From Mediterranea massiliensis (GTDB lineage: Bacteria; Bacteroidota; Bacteroidia; Bacteroidales; Bacteroidaceae): DNA of 64,000 nucleotides. The first letter of the stretch is position 1. Each line of letters opens with the position of its first letter. Positions 20,191-30,373 of this stretch are shown one piece after another. The stretch is taken from assembly GCA_015060695.1 (NCBI GenBank), contig SUYA01000001.1, positions 294,686-358,685 of the forward strand, in the 5' to 3' direction. The notes under the pieces are model-generated. The model was given only the letters and a program-made list of their open reading frames with translations. It made no database searches and was not told the DNA's origin. Made by a program: the position numbers and the translations under genes.

Positions 20191-21536
20191 ATCTCAAAGA
20201 AATTTTTACGATTAGTAAATTGTTCCATAATTTCTGCCATACAAACAGAGTCCCTTCTTCTCAAGCGTGAAGTGGAGAAACGCTTGTTCAAAATACAAGA
20301 AATAAATTCCTGAATCTCATATCTCAAACCTGCTCCATCCCACTTATAGAAAAACTTCTGATTCTTATTTAAATCTTCGTAACGAAGTTCAAAATAGTCG
20401 GTTTTCCACCAAGGAGCTGGCACGTATGCATAACCTTTAGTACCTGAAATCACAAGGTTTCCCTCTGTCTTTACTCCCAATCCTACTTTGAAGGAACATA
20501 CTGCACGGGAATAACGAATTACACCCTTTGTGTACATATCCACCCCATCCTTCATACGAGAATAAAGGTTCAAATTTTCATATTGGCAACCTAATAGCCG
20601 AATGATAGGAAGTAATGGATAGCTAGCCAATTCATAGAATGAACCTCCAGCCTGTTTTGGGTCAAACTCACGAAGTGATTTCTGATCATTCCAAAGTTTG
20701 GAGAGAGAAGCCTCTATATCCACCACCTCACCAATAACACCTGATTTAATCATCACTATCAAGTGATTGAATGCAGGGCAGTGAGCTGTTTTATTAGCCT
20801 CCATCAGGATTACTCCTTTCTCTTCAGCCAAAGCAAACAGTTCCTTTGCCTCCTTAGCATTGAGAACCATTGGAGTTTCACAAAGGACATGTTTACCTGC
20901 ATTAATTGCATTCTTAATATATAGATAATGAGACAAGTGCGGTGTTGCAATATACACAGCATCCACTTTTTCATACAACTCTTCTACAGAACCACAAACA
21001 TTAATACCTTCTATATTTGAAGCTATACTTGTTGATGCTACACTATCTATATCGTAAGTAGCAACTACTTTAACTCCATTCACCACATCGGCCTCCATAG
21101 GAAAACGCTTTGCCACACGCCCACAACCAATTATTCCCACACGAACATCAACAGTAGTCTCTGCTCTAAGCATAGTAGAACTGATTCCTGCTGTTCTTGG
21201 GAGATAAACAACTTTTGTAAACTCATTGAGGTAATCAAATTTTCCTTCCCAGTCAGAACCTATAGCAAAAATATCCACATTATACTTTTGTATATCATCT
21301 ATTTTCTGACCGATATAATCCTCTATGATTATTTCATCAGCATAACCAGTAGCTTTTACAGCCTCTACACGTTCCAATACATTATTTCTCACATTCAGTT
21401 TTCCCCTGCCACGATCAAAAGAATCACTGGTAACGCCTACTATGAGGTAATCGCCAAGTTCTTTAGCTCTTTTAAGAAGGTTGATATGGCCTTGATGTAA
21501 TAAGTCGTATGTGCCGTAGGTTATTATAGTTTTCAT
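20187..21536 (-). CDS. Bifunctional TagD-like cytidylyltransferase and Gfo/Idh/MocA oxidoreductase
   Basis: N-term TYGTYDLLHQGHINLLKRAKELGDYLIVGV...RTAGISST; C-term VGIIGCGRVAKRF...HVLCETPMVLNAKEAKELF. Confidence 0.92.
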   Translation of the reverse strand: MKTIITYGTYDLLHQGHINLLKRAKELGDYLIVGVTSDSFDRGRGKLNVRNNVLERVEAVKATGYADEIIIEDYIGQKIDDIQKYNVDIFAIGSDWEGKFDYLNEFTKVVYLPRTAGISSTMLRAETTVDVRVGIIGCGRVAKRFPMEADVVNGVKVVATYDIDSVASTSIASNIEGINVCGSVEELYEKVDAVYIATPHLSHYLYIKNAINAGKHVLCETPMVLNAKEAKELFALAEEKGVILMEANKTAHCPAFNHLIVMIKSGVIGEVVDIEASLSKLWNDQKSLREFDPKQAGGSFYELASYPLLPIIRLLGCQYENLNLYSRMKDGVDMYTKGVIRYSRAVCSFKVGLGVKTEGNLVISGTKGYAYVPAPWWKTDYFELRYEDLNKNQKFFYKWDGAGLRYEIQEFISCILNKRFSTSRLRRRDSVCMAEIMEQFTNRKNFFEI

Positions 21537-21543
21537 GATATTT

Positions 21544-22632
21544 CTAATTGTTTATAGTATTTTTCAAACAAGAAATCCACTTTTCAGAAATCATATTTAC
21601 ATTTAATTTCTCATAAACGTGTGTCGCTTTTTCTCCTAAAGACAATGCAATATCACTATCAGTAGCTAATAAATCCATAGCACTGGCAATAGCATTAACA
21701 TCATCTATATCTACTAATATACCATTTTCATAATTTTCAATTAAATCTGTAGCTCCACTTACTTTGGTAGAAATACATGGTAATCCTAAATACATAGCTT
21801 CTAATAAAGAATTTGACATCCCTTCATACAATGAAGTCATAACAAACATTTTAGCATCCTTAATTATATCTAATACATTGCTAGTCCTTCCTGGTAAGAA
21901 TACAGAATCATTAAGTTTTAAAGAAAATATTTGTGCCTCTAATGATTCTCTCATACTCCCTTCACCATAAATTGTTAATGAGTAATTCGGATGATTCTTT
22001 TTAAATTTAGCAAAAGCTTCGATTAAAATATGTTGATGCTTCTGATTTTCTAAACGTGCTACACTTACAATTCTATTCTGCTTCTCAGTTTTCAACGAAA
22101 TTGCATGTAAGTTATTATCTATTTCTAACGGATTATATATTATATCTATTTTATTTTGAAGTTTTATAGGAAAATATAGTTTATTGTTTACTGTTTGCAT
22201 TACTAACCTTTTAACATTATTCAAAGAATACATAGCAGTTATTATTTTTCTCAAAATTTCTCCATGATGAAAAAAACGTGGGTCATTACGCTCTGCTAAG
22301 ACAAGAGGAACTTTTGTTCCTAAAAGAGAAAGCATAACACTAAAATTTATCATAACCATAAAAGATAATATCACGTCAGGCGTACTCTCTTTTACATATT
22401 TTCTGAACCATATTAAATGATTTATAAAATTCTTACTCCTTGATTCTTTTGAAATTCTAATGATTTTTACTCGTTGATCTATTTTGTAAAACACCTCAGG
22501 AAATTTATCATCAAGCCACACTACATACTCCACTTGTTCAAAAGCGTCAGCAAAAGGTTTAGAAAGTATAGACAAAACTCTTTCTGCACCACCAGACATT
22601 AATGTACCCGTGCAAACAATTAATTTAGACAT
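21544..22632 (-). CDS. Glycosyltransferase family 4
   Basis: GTLMSGGAERVLSIL, SVARLENQKHQHILIEAF, MTSLYEGMSNSLLEAMYLGLPCI; start trimmed to MSKLIV. Confidence 0.9.
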   Translation of the reverse strand: MSKLIVCTGTLMSGGAERVLSILSKPFADAFEQVEYVVWLDDKFPEVFYKIDQRVKIIRISKESRSKNFINHLIWFRKYVKESTPDVILSFMVMINFSVMLSLLGTKVPLVLAERNDPRFFHHGEILRKIITAMYSLNNVKRLVMQTVNNKLYFPIKLQNKIDIIYNPLEIDNNLHAISLKTEKQNRIVSVARLENQKHQHILIEAFAKFKKNHPNYSLTIYGEGSMRESLEAQIFSLKLNDSVFLPGRTSNVLDIIKDAKMFVMTSLYEGMSNSLLEAMYLGLPCISTKVSGATDLIENYENGILVDIDDVNAIASAMDLLATDSDIALSLGEKATHVYEKLNVNMISEKWISCLKNTINN

Positions 22633-22642
22633 TGTATTTTTA

Positions 22643-22755
22643 GTATAGCACCTCCCCAAATGATATGTTTATAGAACACGATGCTTTGAGGCACCTATTC
22701 CGATAGGTACACACATCATAAAGTACTATTTTATATGATTATTAAGTTTATAATT
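22643..22755. mobile_element. Degraded end of an IS66-like element (copy C)
   Basis: Diverged match to the ends of the copies at 27543 and 33848, including GGCACCTATTCCGATAGGTACACACATCAT. Confidence 0.55.
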
Positions 22756-22771
22756 AGAAAGAACTTACCCA

Positions 22772-23250
22772 CTACTCCTTATCATCATAAAGAGAACTGA
22801 GGAAAGCTATTATGCGAAATTCTTTCAGCGATGGAGCTTTTCCCCCTTTCTCCGTCATATCTAAATAAAAGCGATAACTACTAGAGAGTGATTCACGAAC
22901 ACTATCAAGCATATGCAAGTGCCATTCACCCTTATCCATATCCTCGTAGGTCAATACCAAACAAACTTCTGAAGCTTACAATCACTCTTGCGCTGTTTCA
23001 CTATCACATACTGATTAGCCCCGGCCTTCACAAACCTATCAAACAGCTGTAACTCCGCCTTACATAGCTGATAAAGATCATTCTGAGGATTATTCAATAT
23101 CTTCCTAGACTAGACGAGCAGTTTCATCCTTCTTCAAGTTCGGACAGACATACAAGTCTAATCAAGCATCTTGACTTTAGTCATCATATTCAAGATGGCA
23201 GCCAAATCCTGATTCGATTTGAATTGAGTATTTTGTATAGTTATCATAGT
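22772..23250 (-). pseudogene. Degenerate gene of unknown family (frameshift and stops)
   Basis: Reverse-strand coding traces MITIQNTQFKSNQDLAAILNMMTKVKMLD / NNPQNDLYQLCKAELQLFDRFVKAGANQYVIVKQRKSDCKL / VLTYEDMDKGEWHLHMLDSVRES...SLYDDKE lie in different frames. Confidence 0.55.
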
Positions 23251-23533
23251 AATCATATTATTTGTAAGTATTATATCACCTCTTAAAGTACTTTTCCCTT
23301 TTTCATATAAATAGTTTTTTAATTCGAAAGCGACGATATGGTGAAAAAATCAGACCATCGTACACTATAATAGTCTTTTAAATCTTGCCGATTTACTCTA
23401 ATATTATCAAGGATTAACCCACAGACTATGTACATAAAAATTATTTTCAAAACATAAACGCTAAGATAGAGCACCAAGAATATATTTACAAAACAAAGAT
23501 GGTTTGAAGATTATAATAAAATTAGTTTCTTAT

Positions 23534-24430
23534 CTATTTTATCCTCTTTTCTGGTAAGGTTATAAAATTCCCAATTTTTAAATCTGTAACGTAATCGCTA
23601 AAAGGTCTGAAACCACCCCAATCGTAGAATGTAAACTCTGCAAAATACACAGTTCCACAAACAATAAAAAAATCGACTCTGACAAAAGGTAATCCTTGAG
23701 ATAGTTTAGTAGCTAATTGTTTCATTTCCTCAAACTGAGCGGGTTTTTTATATTCTGGCTCATAACGATCTGATCCATGATTAATATCTGCTACATTAAA
23801 ATCCATATCGTAGAAATTCTCATAAATCCTCCCCCCCTTATTGGAGACATACATATAGGTAGGGACTCCATTAAAGCACCAAATCTTATAATCCTGCAGT
23901 TCTCCTTTTCGCCCGTCATCCATAAATTTTTCAGCTATAATTTTTCGTGGAATATTCCTATATGGCCATTCTCGACTGCGTAAATAATAATCATCTTTTA
24001 AACCTTTTCTAAGTCCTTCCATTGCCTTAGAAATTTGTAGTTTCGATTTATCCTTGCATATAATCATACCACCTCCTGAATTGTGATTACATTTCATCGC
24101 AAACTTATCTGGCAAAGCATCCCAATCAATATCTTCTGGATTATCCCATACCCCAATCAAAGGAACTACATGTTCCTCACCTATCAAATTTGCCACATAT
24201 TCCTTTACAAGGAATTTATCCGCCATAATAGTGTAGATGGGATTCCTATCATATAGCTTGAGCCACTGCATCTTTTCATTGTAACTTAGTGGATTCTCCC
24301 AATCCATCTTCTTACTAAATGCAATACGATGACGCAAACTAAGATAAAATTTGTCATCCTTAATAAGTGGAGAAATCTTTTTTAAACATCCTTGCGCAAG
24401 GTAAGAAAAAGAATATTTATTTTTTGCCAT
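23534..24430 (-). CDS. ATP-grasp-fold glycosyltransferase (TupA-like)
   Basis: MADKFLVKEYVANLIGEEHVVPLIGVWD, FAMKCNHNSGGGMIICKDK, LPFVRVDFFIVCGTVYFAEFTFYDWGGF. Confidence 0.85.
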   Translation of the reverse strand: MAKNKYSFSYLAQGCLKKISPLIKDDKFYLSLRHRIAFSKKMDWENPLSYNEKMQWLKLYDRNPIYTIMADKFLVKEYVANLIGEEHVVPLIGVWDNPEDIDWDALPDKFAMKCNHNSGGGMIICKDKSKLQISKAMEGLRKGLKDDYYLRSREWPYRNIPRKIIAEKFMDDGRKGELQDYKIWCFNGVPTYMYVSNKGGRIYENFYDMDFNVADINHGSDRYEPEYKKPAQFEEMKQLATKLSQGLPFVRVDFFIVCGTVYFAEFTFYDWGGFRPFSDYVTDLKIGNFITLPEKRIK

Positions 24431-24450
24431 ATCTATTAATTATCCTAAGT

Positions 24451-25386
24451 TTATTCTACTAAATCACTATCCTCATCATCTTCAGAAAGGATTCTCATCA
24501 GCCAATGTTGAGGGTCGTACCAACTAACAAATGAATGATTCAACTTTTCATAAGGTTCTGTGAGAAATTCCACTAAAGAACTTAAGTCGTCGTGTTCTGA
24601 AAGGATATAAATATTGTTTTTATTATAAATCTTGAATCTTTTTATGTCATGATTGTTGGTTATAATCTTCTTTTCATAAAATATGGATTCCATAAATCTT
24701 TGTGTAAGTCCCATTTGCCCAACTTGTGATATATCAAGGATTGCACGAGAAGATGCCAGTAAAGATAAAGCTTTGGTATAAGGAATCATAGGAGAATATC
24801 GTTTCGTAAAAAAATGTAATTTGGATACGTAAAAGAATTTACATTTAAGCCCCAATTTAGTAATCTTTTCCTCAATATTCATAATTCGTTTGAAACGACC
24901 TTTATTTATTCCTATAAAGAAAACATCATGCGTTATTAATGTCTTTGGCATAGTTACTGGTACATGAAATGTACTCACATATTGACAGCCCCATTTCTGA
25001 TGCTCATTGAAATCGAAAGTCTTTATGACCCAACCATCTGTAAGGCAAATCCTAGATAAATCCCTTGCAAGATTAATCAAATAGATAATCTTATATTTAG
25101 GTGGAGTTTCTGCTTTATCCACAGTCTTTATTATCAAATTAATAATATCATAAGGCATACCATCTCCCACAATCAATACATCAGCTTCATTGACGTATTG
25201 CATTATCAAGTCAATATTAAAAAATGAAGCAGCCTTAGTAGGCCTTGTTCTTATGAGCAAAGCCTTAACCAAGTTCTGCCAAAAGTTCAAATGTTTCAGA
25301 GGAGATATAGATATTATTTCGAAATCATTGATAACTTTAGGCCAATCAAACATAGACAACCCAAAGAATATAGCTTTTCTTCTCAT
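24451..25386 (-). CDS. Putative glycosyltransferase-like polysaccharide biosynthesis protein
   Basis: Locus context; SRAILDISQVGQMGLTQRFMESIFYEKKIITNN resembles the C-lobe of GT-B-like proteins. Confidence 0.5.
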   Translation of the reverse strand: MRRKAIFFGLSMFDWPKVINDFEIISISPLKHLNFWQNLVKALLIRTRPTKAASFFNIDLIMQYVNEADVLIVGDGMPYDIINLIIKTVDKAETPPKYKIIYLINLARDLSRICLTDGWVIKTFDFNEHQKWGCQYVSTFHVPVTMPKTLITHDVFFIGINKGRFKRIMNIEEKITKLGLKCKFFYVSKLHFFTKRYSPMIPYTKALSLLASSRAILDISQVGQMGLTQRFMESIFYEKKIITNNHDIKRFKIYNKNNIYILSEHDDLSSLVEFLTEPYEKLNHSFVSWYDPQHWLMRILSEDDEDSDLVE

Positions 25387-25401
25387 AAAAATCGTATTAA
25401 A

Positions 25402-26466
25402 TTAAAATAATGAGTTATTTTGAAAGATAATCGCAACATTATCCCAAATATCTCCTGTCAATAAAAAGAAGTATGACATTACGAAGAAGTAAAATACCAC
25501 TATAAGCAAATCTATAGCATTTTTCTTTGACTGACTATAACCATTTATAATGAAAACACTATTAAATAAAATAATATTACGGAACAACCTAAAGAATGTC
25601 ATATTCACAGATGAGAATATGATAATAACAGAAATCAATACGTTGATATTTGTAAGTCTATCTACTCGAATATTCGATCCTTTTAAATATCTAAAAAAAT
25701 GATTGCAGGTAAATAAATTTAGAAAATAGACAAAAGAACATGCGAATACTGAAAACACACTTCCGTTTGCCAAGTAGCCTTCTGCACGTCCTACCATTCT
25801 GTCTGCATCCAATAAGACTGCATAATGTGTAAATATTTGCAGTATAGAGTGCCCTGCAATAGAGATTGTCATCATAAATATGATGTAAAAGGTATTATTT
25901 ATCTTCTTATCGTATAAAAGAATAACTAAATAGACAAGAAAACCGATATGAATAGTAGCTGATATCAAAATTATTATAGCTGTTACCAACTTATTGTACT
26001 CATTATTTCTATCAATTATTCCAGTTAATGCAATATACAAAAACACCAATGCCAAGGTATTCTTCATCTGAATTATATCTCCTATAAAAGCAACAGCTAT
26101 GTAAAGTAATAGTACAATCGCTGGCCTCTCAGAATACTTCCATACAAACCAAACAAGGTATGTAATGATACAGATAAAAAAAAGTATGTGAAAAATATCG
26201 AAAGAAACGCCCATCCTCTGAAACACAGAAATAAGATAGTTGAATCCTGGATTATTGAAACTAGTAATATATAATTCTGTCAACGAAGTGTTTTCATAAC
26301 CATTTCTGTAATTATCAAGATCTGCACAGTCTGTCACCCAACCAGACGTAATACAGAGAAAGACCCAAATGATAAACACAACAATCCTTCCAATAGGAGT
26401 ATGGCTTATCTTGTTATACTTAAGTCTACTTGTCATTATTATATATACAAAAATGCTTGACATCAA
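25402..26466 (-). CDS. EpsG/Wzy-like polysaccharide polymerase
   Basis: Multi-TM; YRNGYENTSLTELYI...NPGFNYLISVFQRMG, typical of EpsG-family proteins. Confidence 0.8.
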   Translation of the reverse strand: MMSSIFVYIIMTSRLKYNKISHTPIGRIVVFIIWVFLCITSGWVTDCADLDNYRNGYENTSLTELYITSFNNPGFNYLISVFQRMGVSFDIFHILFFICIITYLVWFVWKYSERPAIVLLLYIAVAFIGDIIQMKNTLALVFLYIALTGIIDRNNEYNKLVTAIIILISATIHIGFLVYLVILLYDKKINNTFYIIFMMTISIAGHSILQIFTHYAVLLDADRMVGRAEGYLANGSVFSVFACSFVYFLNLFTCNHFFRYLKGSNIRVDRLTNINVLISVIIIFSSVNMTFFRLFRNIILFNSVFIINGYSQSKKNAIDLLIVVFYFFVMSYFFLLTGDIWDNVAIIFQNNSLF

Positions 26467-27376
26467 AATTAGTCCCTCTTTTATTTCGAATAATCGTAAT
26501 TATTCTTGATATTATCACTTCAGGATAAAGTATATAATATAATAAACGGACTATTTTATGTTTCTTTAAACCAATAAAACTCCAAAACGTAACTATTCTT
26601 TTATGGAATATACCATTATCATTAGCTTCATACAAACGTTCGCTTGTATTATACAATAATTCGTCTTTAATCAATAAGTAATTTTTATTTGAAGAAATTC
26701 CTCCTGTATGATATTTTATATAAAATATATCATATCCAAAATCAATTGGATAACCACATCTACTCATCTTATTTAGGAAAGGGCCATCTTCCCATAAGAT
26801 ATAACGTTCATCAAAACCTCCCAAAGCCTTCAAGAATTCAGTTTTGTAAATCATAGAACTACCCGAAGCAAAATCATAAGCTCTATTCTCAGTTAGCCTT
26901 AAAAACTGTTGTTTTGCAGTTTTCATCCTTTTATATATATATTTACGATCTGTAATATGAGGTAAATAACATACAAAATCATCATTTTCATTAATGCAAA
27001 TACGTGAAGTTGACAATACATTAAAAGGACTTTTATTATAATGTTCTACGACTTTAGAAACGACATTAGAATCAAACAATTGATCATCGGCAGCTAACGG
27101 CATAAATAATTCGCCCTTTGCTAATTTTAAAATATTATTTACATGCCTAACTGTACCTACATTTTTGGGATTGTCAAGGATAGTAACACTTTTTATATTG
27201 GCACTGTGTTTAGATACCCACATTAAAACATCATCAATGGGATAATTATCTGAACCATCATCTGACAAAATAAGTTCTATATTATCATAATCCTGAATCA
27301 AAACAGAATCAATAGCCCTTTTATAAAATTCAAACTTCTGGTAAGAAACTATATATAATGTAACGAGAGGTTTCAT
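26426..27376 (-). CDS. Glycosyltransferase family 2
   Basis: VTLYIVSYQKFEFYKRAIDSVLIQDYDNIELILSDDGS. Confidence 0.9.
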   Translation of the reverse strand: MKPLVTLYIVSYQKFEFYKRAIDSVLIQDYDNIELILSDDGSDNYPIDDVLMWVSKHSANIKSVTILDNPKNVGTVRHVNNILKLAKGELFMPLAADDQLFDSNVVSKVVEHYNKSPFNVLSTSRICINENDDFVCYLPHITDRKYIYKRMKTAKQQFLRLTENRAYDFASGSSMIYKTEFLKALGGFDERYILWEDGPFLNKMSRCGYPIDFGYDIFYIKYHTGGISSNKNYLLIKDELLYNTSERLYEANDNGIFHKRIVTFWSFIGLKKHKIVRLLYYILYPEVIISRIITIIRNKRGTNFDVKHFCIYNNDK

Positions 27377-27542
27377 ATTTAATTCTTTTTATTTTGACAA
27401 AGCATTATTTTCTATATAATTTACTAATTAGCTTTTCCAAACACACATCAACTATATGCATATGATTACTCTTTATGTAAGTACTCAAATTAAGACATAT
27501 CACTTAGAAAGGCACTATTTCAATGCTCTCAACAGGATATGT

Positions 27543-28005
27543 GTAAACGTCCCAAAATGACGTGTCTATAGAAAATGATATTTTGGAGCACCTATTTAGA
27601 ATAGGTACACACATCATCGAGGACATTTTTTTATGATTATTAATTTTATAAATAAAACTTGGCAGAAGTTAAATTCTGTCAGTCGATTCTTCCAGAAGCA
27701 ATAGCTTGCAAAAAGTCACAGATATACTATTTTGCAGGCAATACAAGTAGTCGACAAGTTTCGATAATCATATGGAAGTTTGTGGATGTATAATTAATGA
27801 AACCAACCATTGAAATAGATATGAGATACACCATGAATCACACAAAAAGAATTTATGGAAATACCTTTAGGCTCACCTTTGATTTTATAGAGAAGCCATA
27901 ACTTCTCAAAATCACTCGCTCTGTACATAAATTATAGATTTTAATTACAGTGCGAAGGTCAATTTTATTATTGATTCTTGCAATACGACATTTTGGGAGG
28001 TTTAG
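27543..28005. mobile_element. Internally deleted IS66-family element (copy B, about 463 bp)
   Basis: Ends GTAAACGTCCCAAAATGACGTGT and ATACGACATTTTGGGAGGTTTAG (inverted, 19/23 matches). Minus strand has an OrfA-like N-terminus MYRASDFEKLWLLYKIKGEPKGISINSFCVIHGVSHIYFNGWF followed by TnpC-like tail IETCRLL...YICDFLQAIASGRID with stops. Confidence 0.75.
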
Positions 28006-28015
28006 AAAATACATT

Positions 28016-29116
28016 TTAGAAATTATTCAATATTAATACAACTTTATCCACGTCCTCCATAGAGATACTCGGTCCTATTGGCAAACTCAATTCATGGTCT
28101 GCAATGTATTCTGTGATAGGAAGAGAAGTATTATTCCACTCTTTGTAACATTCTTGTTTATGTGGAGGTATTGGATAATGAATTACTGTACCTACGCCGT
28201 TTTCTGTCAAGTATTGCTGTAGTTCATCACGCTTTTCGCAAAGAATTGGAAATAGATGAAACGCATTGCTTTCGTAGGGTAAGGTATCCGGTAAGGTAAT
28301 TAATGGATTCTTAATATTCTCAATATAATATCTTGCTATTTCTTTTCGGTGAGCATTGTCTTCTACCAAGTATTTCAACTTTACATCCAATACTGCAGCT
28401 TGTATTTCATCCAAACGACTATTTCTACCGGTATATTTAAATACATATTTCTTTTGAGAACCATAATTGGCCAATGCACGAATGGCATCTGCAAGTTCTT
28501 TATCGTCTGTAGTTACTGCACCACCATCACCCAATGCACCCAAGTTCTTTCCAGGATAGAAAGAGTGACCTGCTGCATCTCCTAAAGAACCTGTCATTCT
28601 ACCATCAGCAGTCATACAACCATGAGCTTGTGCGTTATCCTCTATTAATTTCAGATTGTATTTCTTGCAGATTGCAGCAATCTTGTCTGTCCAAGCCAAA
28701 CGGCCATAGAGGTGTACAAGAGCTATAGCCTTTGTCTTCTGTGTAATAGCTTCCTCAATCAAATCATCATCAATCTGAAGAGTGTTGAGTTTAGGTTCAA
28801 CTAATACAGGTTTTAAGCCATTTTCTGTAATGGCAAGAATCGTAGCAATATAGGTATTTGCCGGTACTATCACCTCATCACCGGGTTGCATCACACCTAA
28901 TTCGATATAGGCACGAAATATCCATATCAAAGCATCCAATCCATTGGCACAACCAATAGTATATTTTGTTCCAATGAACCTGGAATAATTTATTTCAAAA
29001 CGTTCATTCTCTTTACCTTGAAGATACCAACCATTATTAACTACCCGGGTAACGGCTTCATTGATTTCAACTCCATGAAGAGCAGTTACATCTTTTAATG
29101 AAAGAAAGGATATCAT
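28016..29116 (-). CDS. DegT/DnrJ/EryC1 sugar aminotransferase (FdtB/QdtB-like)
   Basis: [55 protein letters not shown]. Confidence 0.92.
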   Translation of the reverse strand: MISFLSLKDVTALHGVEINEAVTRVVNNGWYLQGKENERFEINYSRFIGTKYTIGCANGLDALIWIFRAYIELGVMQPGDEVIVPANTYIATILAITENGLKPVLVEPKLNTLQIDDDLIEEAITQKTKAIALVHLYGRLAWTDKIAAICKKYNLKLIEDNAQAHGCMTADGRMTGSLGDAAGHSFYPGKNLGALGDGGAVTTDDKELADAIRALANYGSQKKYVFKYTGRNSRLDEIQAAVLDVKLKYLVEDNAHRKEIARYYIENIKNPLITLPDTLPYESNAFHLFPILCEKRDELQQYLTENGVGTVIHYPIPPHKQECYKEWNNTSLPITEYIADHELSLPIGPSISMEDVDKVVLILNNF

Positions 29117-29123
29117 ATTTATA

Positions 29124-30359
29124 TTAATTTCTACCTAAAAAATCATCTAAGAATTTCTCATTTGACCTCTGAACACTTTCATATGTCAACACATCGCGAG
29201 GACCACACAAAATGGCATATCCAAATTTATCACGATCACCATCATTTATATAATCTCCAAAATCCTCATCGACTTTCAATCCATCGTGATTCTCATATAA
29301 TACTGTAATACGTGGATCTAAATACTTTGTTATATCTGTGGATTTTACTGAATGTGAATTAGAAGGAATATCATAACCAAACCACATTGAAGCATTATCA
29401 CCATTCATATAATTCCCTGGCTCAATTTTCCCCCCATGAAGCATCTCTATATAATCACTTAAATAATCATGATCGGATGCTTTCCAAACAGTATGGCTAC
29501 AAATAAAGCCACTAGAACGAGCACCCATTTCTACAGGTGTAAATGTTCCATCTTCTTTCATGATAATTTCAAGATGACCAAACATACTATGCAAGTCAAG
29601 AGCTTTGTAACATTCAATACCAAAGTTTGCAATACGTTCCCAAGTAGCATCATCATATTTACGAGAATTCCAATGATGAATTACTGTCACATGATTATTC
29701 AATGCATACAGTGAGTGATGTTGAATAGAACTAGCATAACAATTTACATTTCCATAAGAATCTCCCAACATGTCAACTGTAAATTCTTCTCCTTCTACAA
29801 ATTCTTCAATCAAACATCTATTGTTGAATGAAGTTTCTTTGGCTTTATCAAGAGCAATCTGAAGTGCTTTACGAGACTGCCCTTTTTCCAAAATTGTAAT
29901 ACCTCTTGAACTAGCAGAAACATCAGGTTTGCATATAAGTTTCATTAACTGAGACATTTCATACAATTCTTCAAATGTAATTTCATTATCCATTTTAGAT
30001 ATTCGATTAAATACACCTGCTTTCATCCATGCATTTCTCATTTCATTTTTAGAAAGCACTGTATTAAATTTTTCGGGCATAACCTTATTCCCACACCAAG
30101 CATTGATAGCATTTACTGTTGGTGCTGCTAAATCAATACTTGAAAGAGCACCACCAACTTTTCCTTTTAATTCAAGTTCTTCTAATTTATTGATTATACC
30201 ATTGGAATCTTTTACATCCATTTGGATAAATATATCTCCCTTAATATCCGGATTTTCATTCCATGCAACAACTATAACTTTATAACCTAATTCACGAAGA
30301 TGGCAAACTTGTCCCCACAACAATTTGTTCCCACCTAATAAAACGAAATACTTTTCCAT
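29124..30359 (-). CDS. ATP-grasp domain protein
   Basis: [52 protein letters not shown]. Confidence 0.85.
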   Translation of the reverse strand: MEKYFVLLGGNKLLWGQVCHLRELGYKVIVVAWNENPDIKGDIFIQMDVKDSNGIINKLEELELKGKVGGALSSIDLAAPTVNAINAWCGNKVMPEKFNTVLSKNEMRNAWMKAGVFNRISKMDNEITFEELYEMSQLMKLICKPDVSASSRGITILEKGQSRKALQIALDKAKETSFNNRCLIEEFVEGEEFTVDMLGDSYGNVNCYASSIQHHSLYALNNHVTVIHHWNSRKYDDATWERIANFGIECYKALDLHSMFGHLEIIMKEDGTFTPVEMGARSSGFICSHTVWKASDHDYLSDYIEMLHGGKIEPGNYMNGDNASMWFGYDIPSNSHSVKSTDITKYLDPRITVLYENHDGLKVDEDFGDYINDGDRDKFGYAILCGPRDVLTYESVQRSNEKFLDDFLGRN

Positions 30360-30373
30360 ATATTTTACATCTT

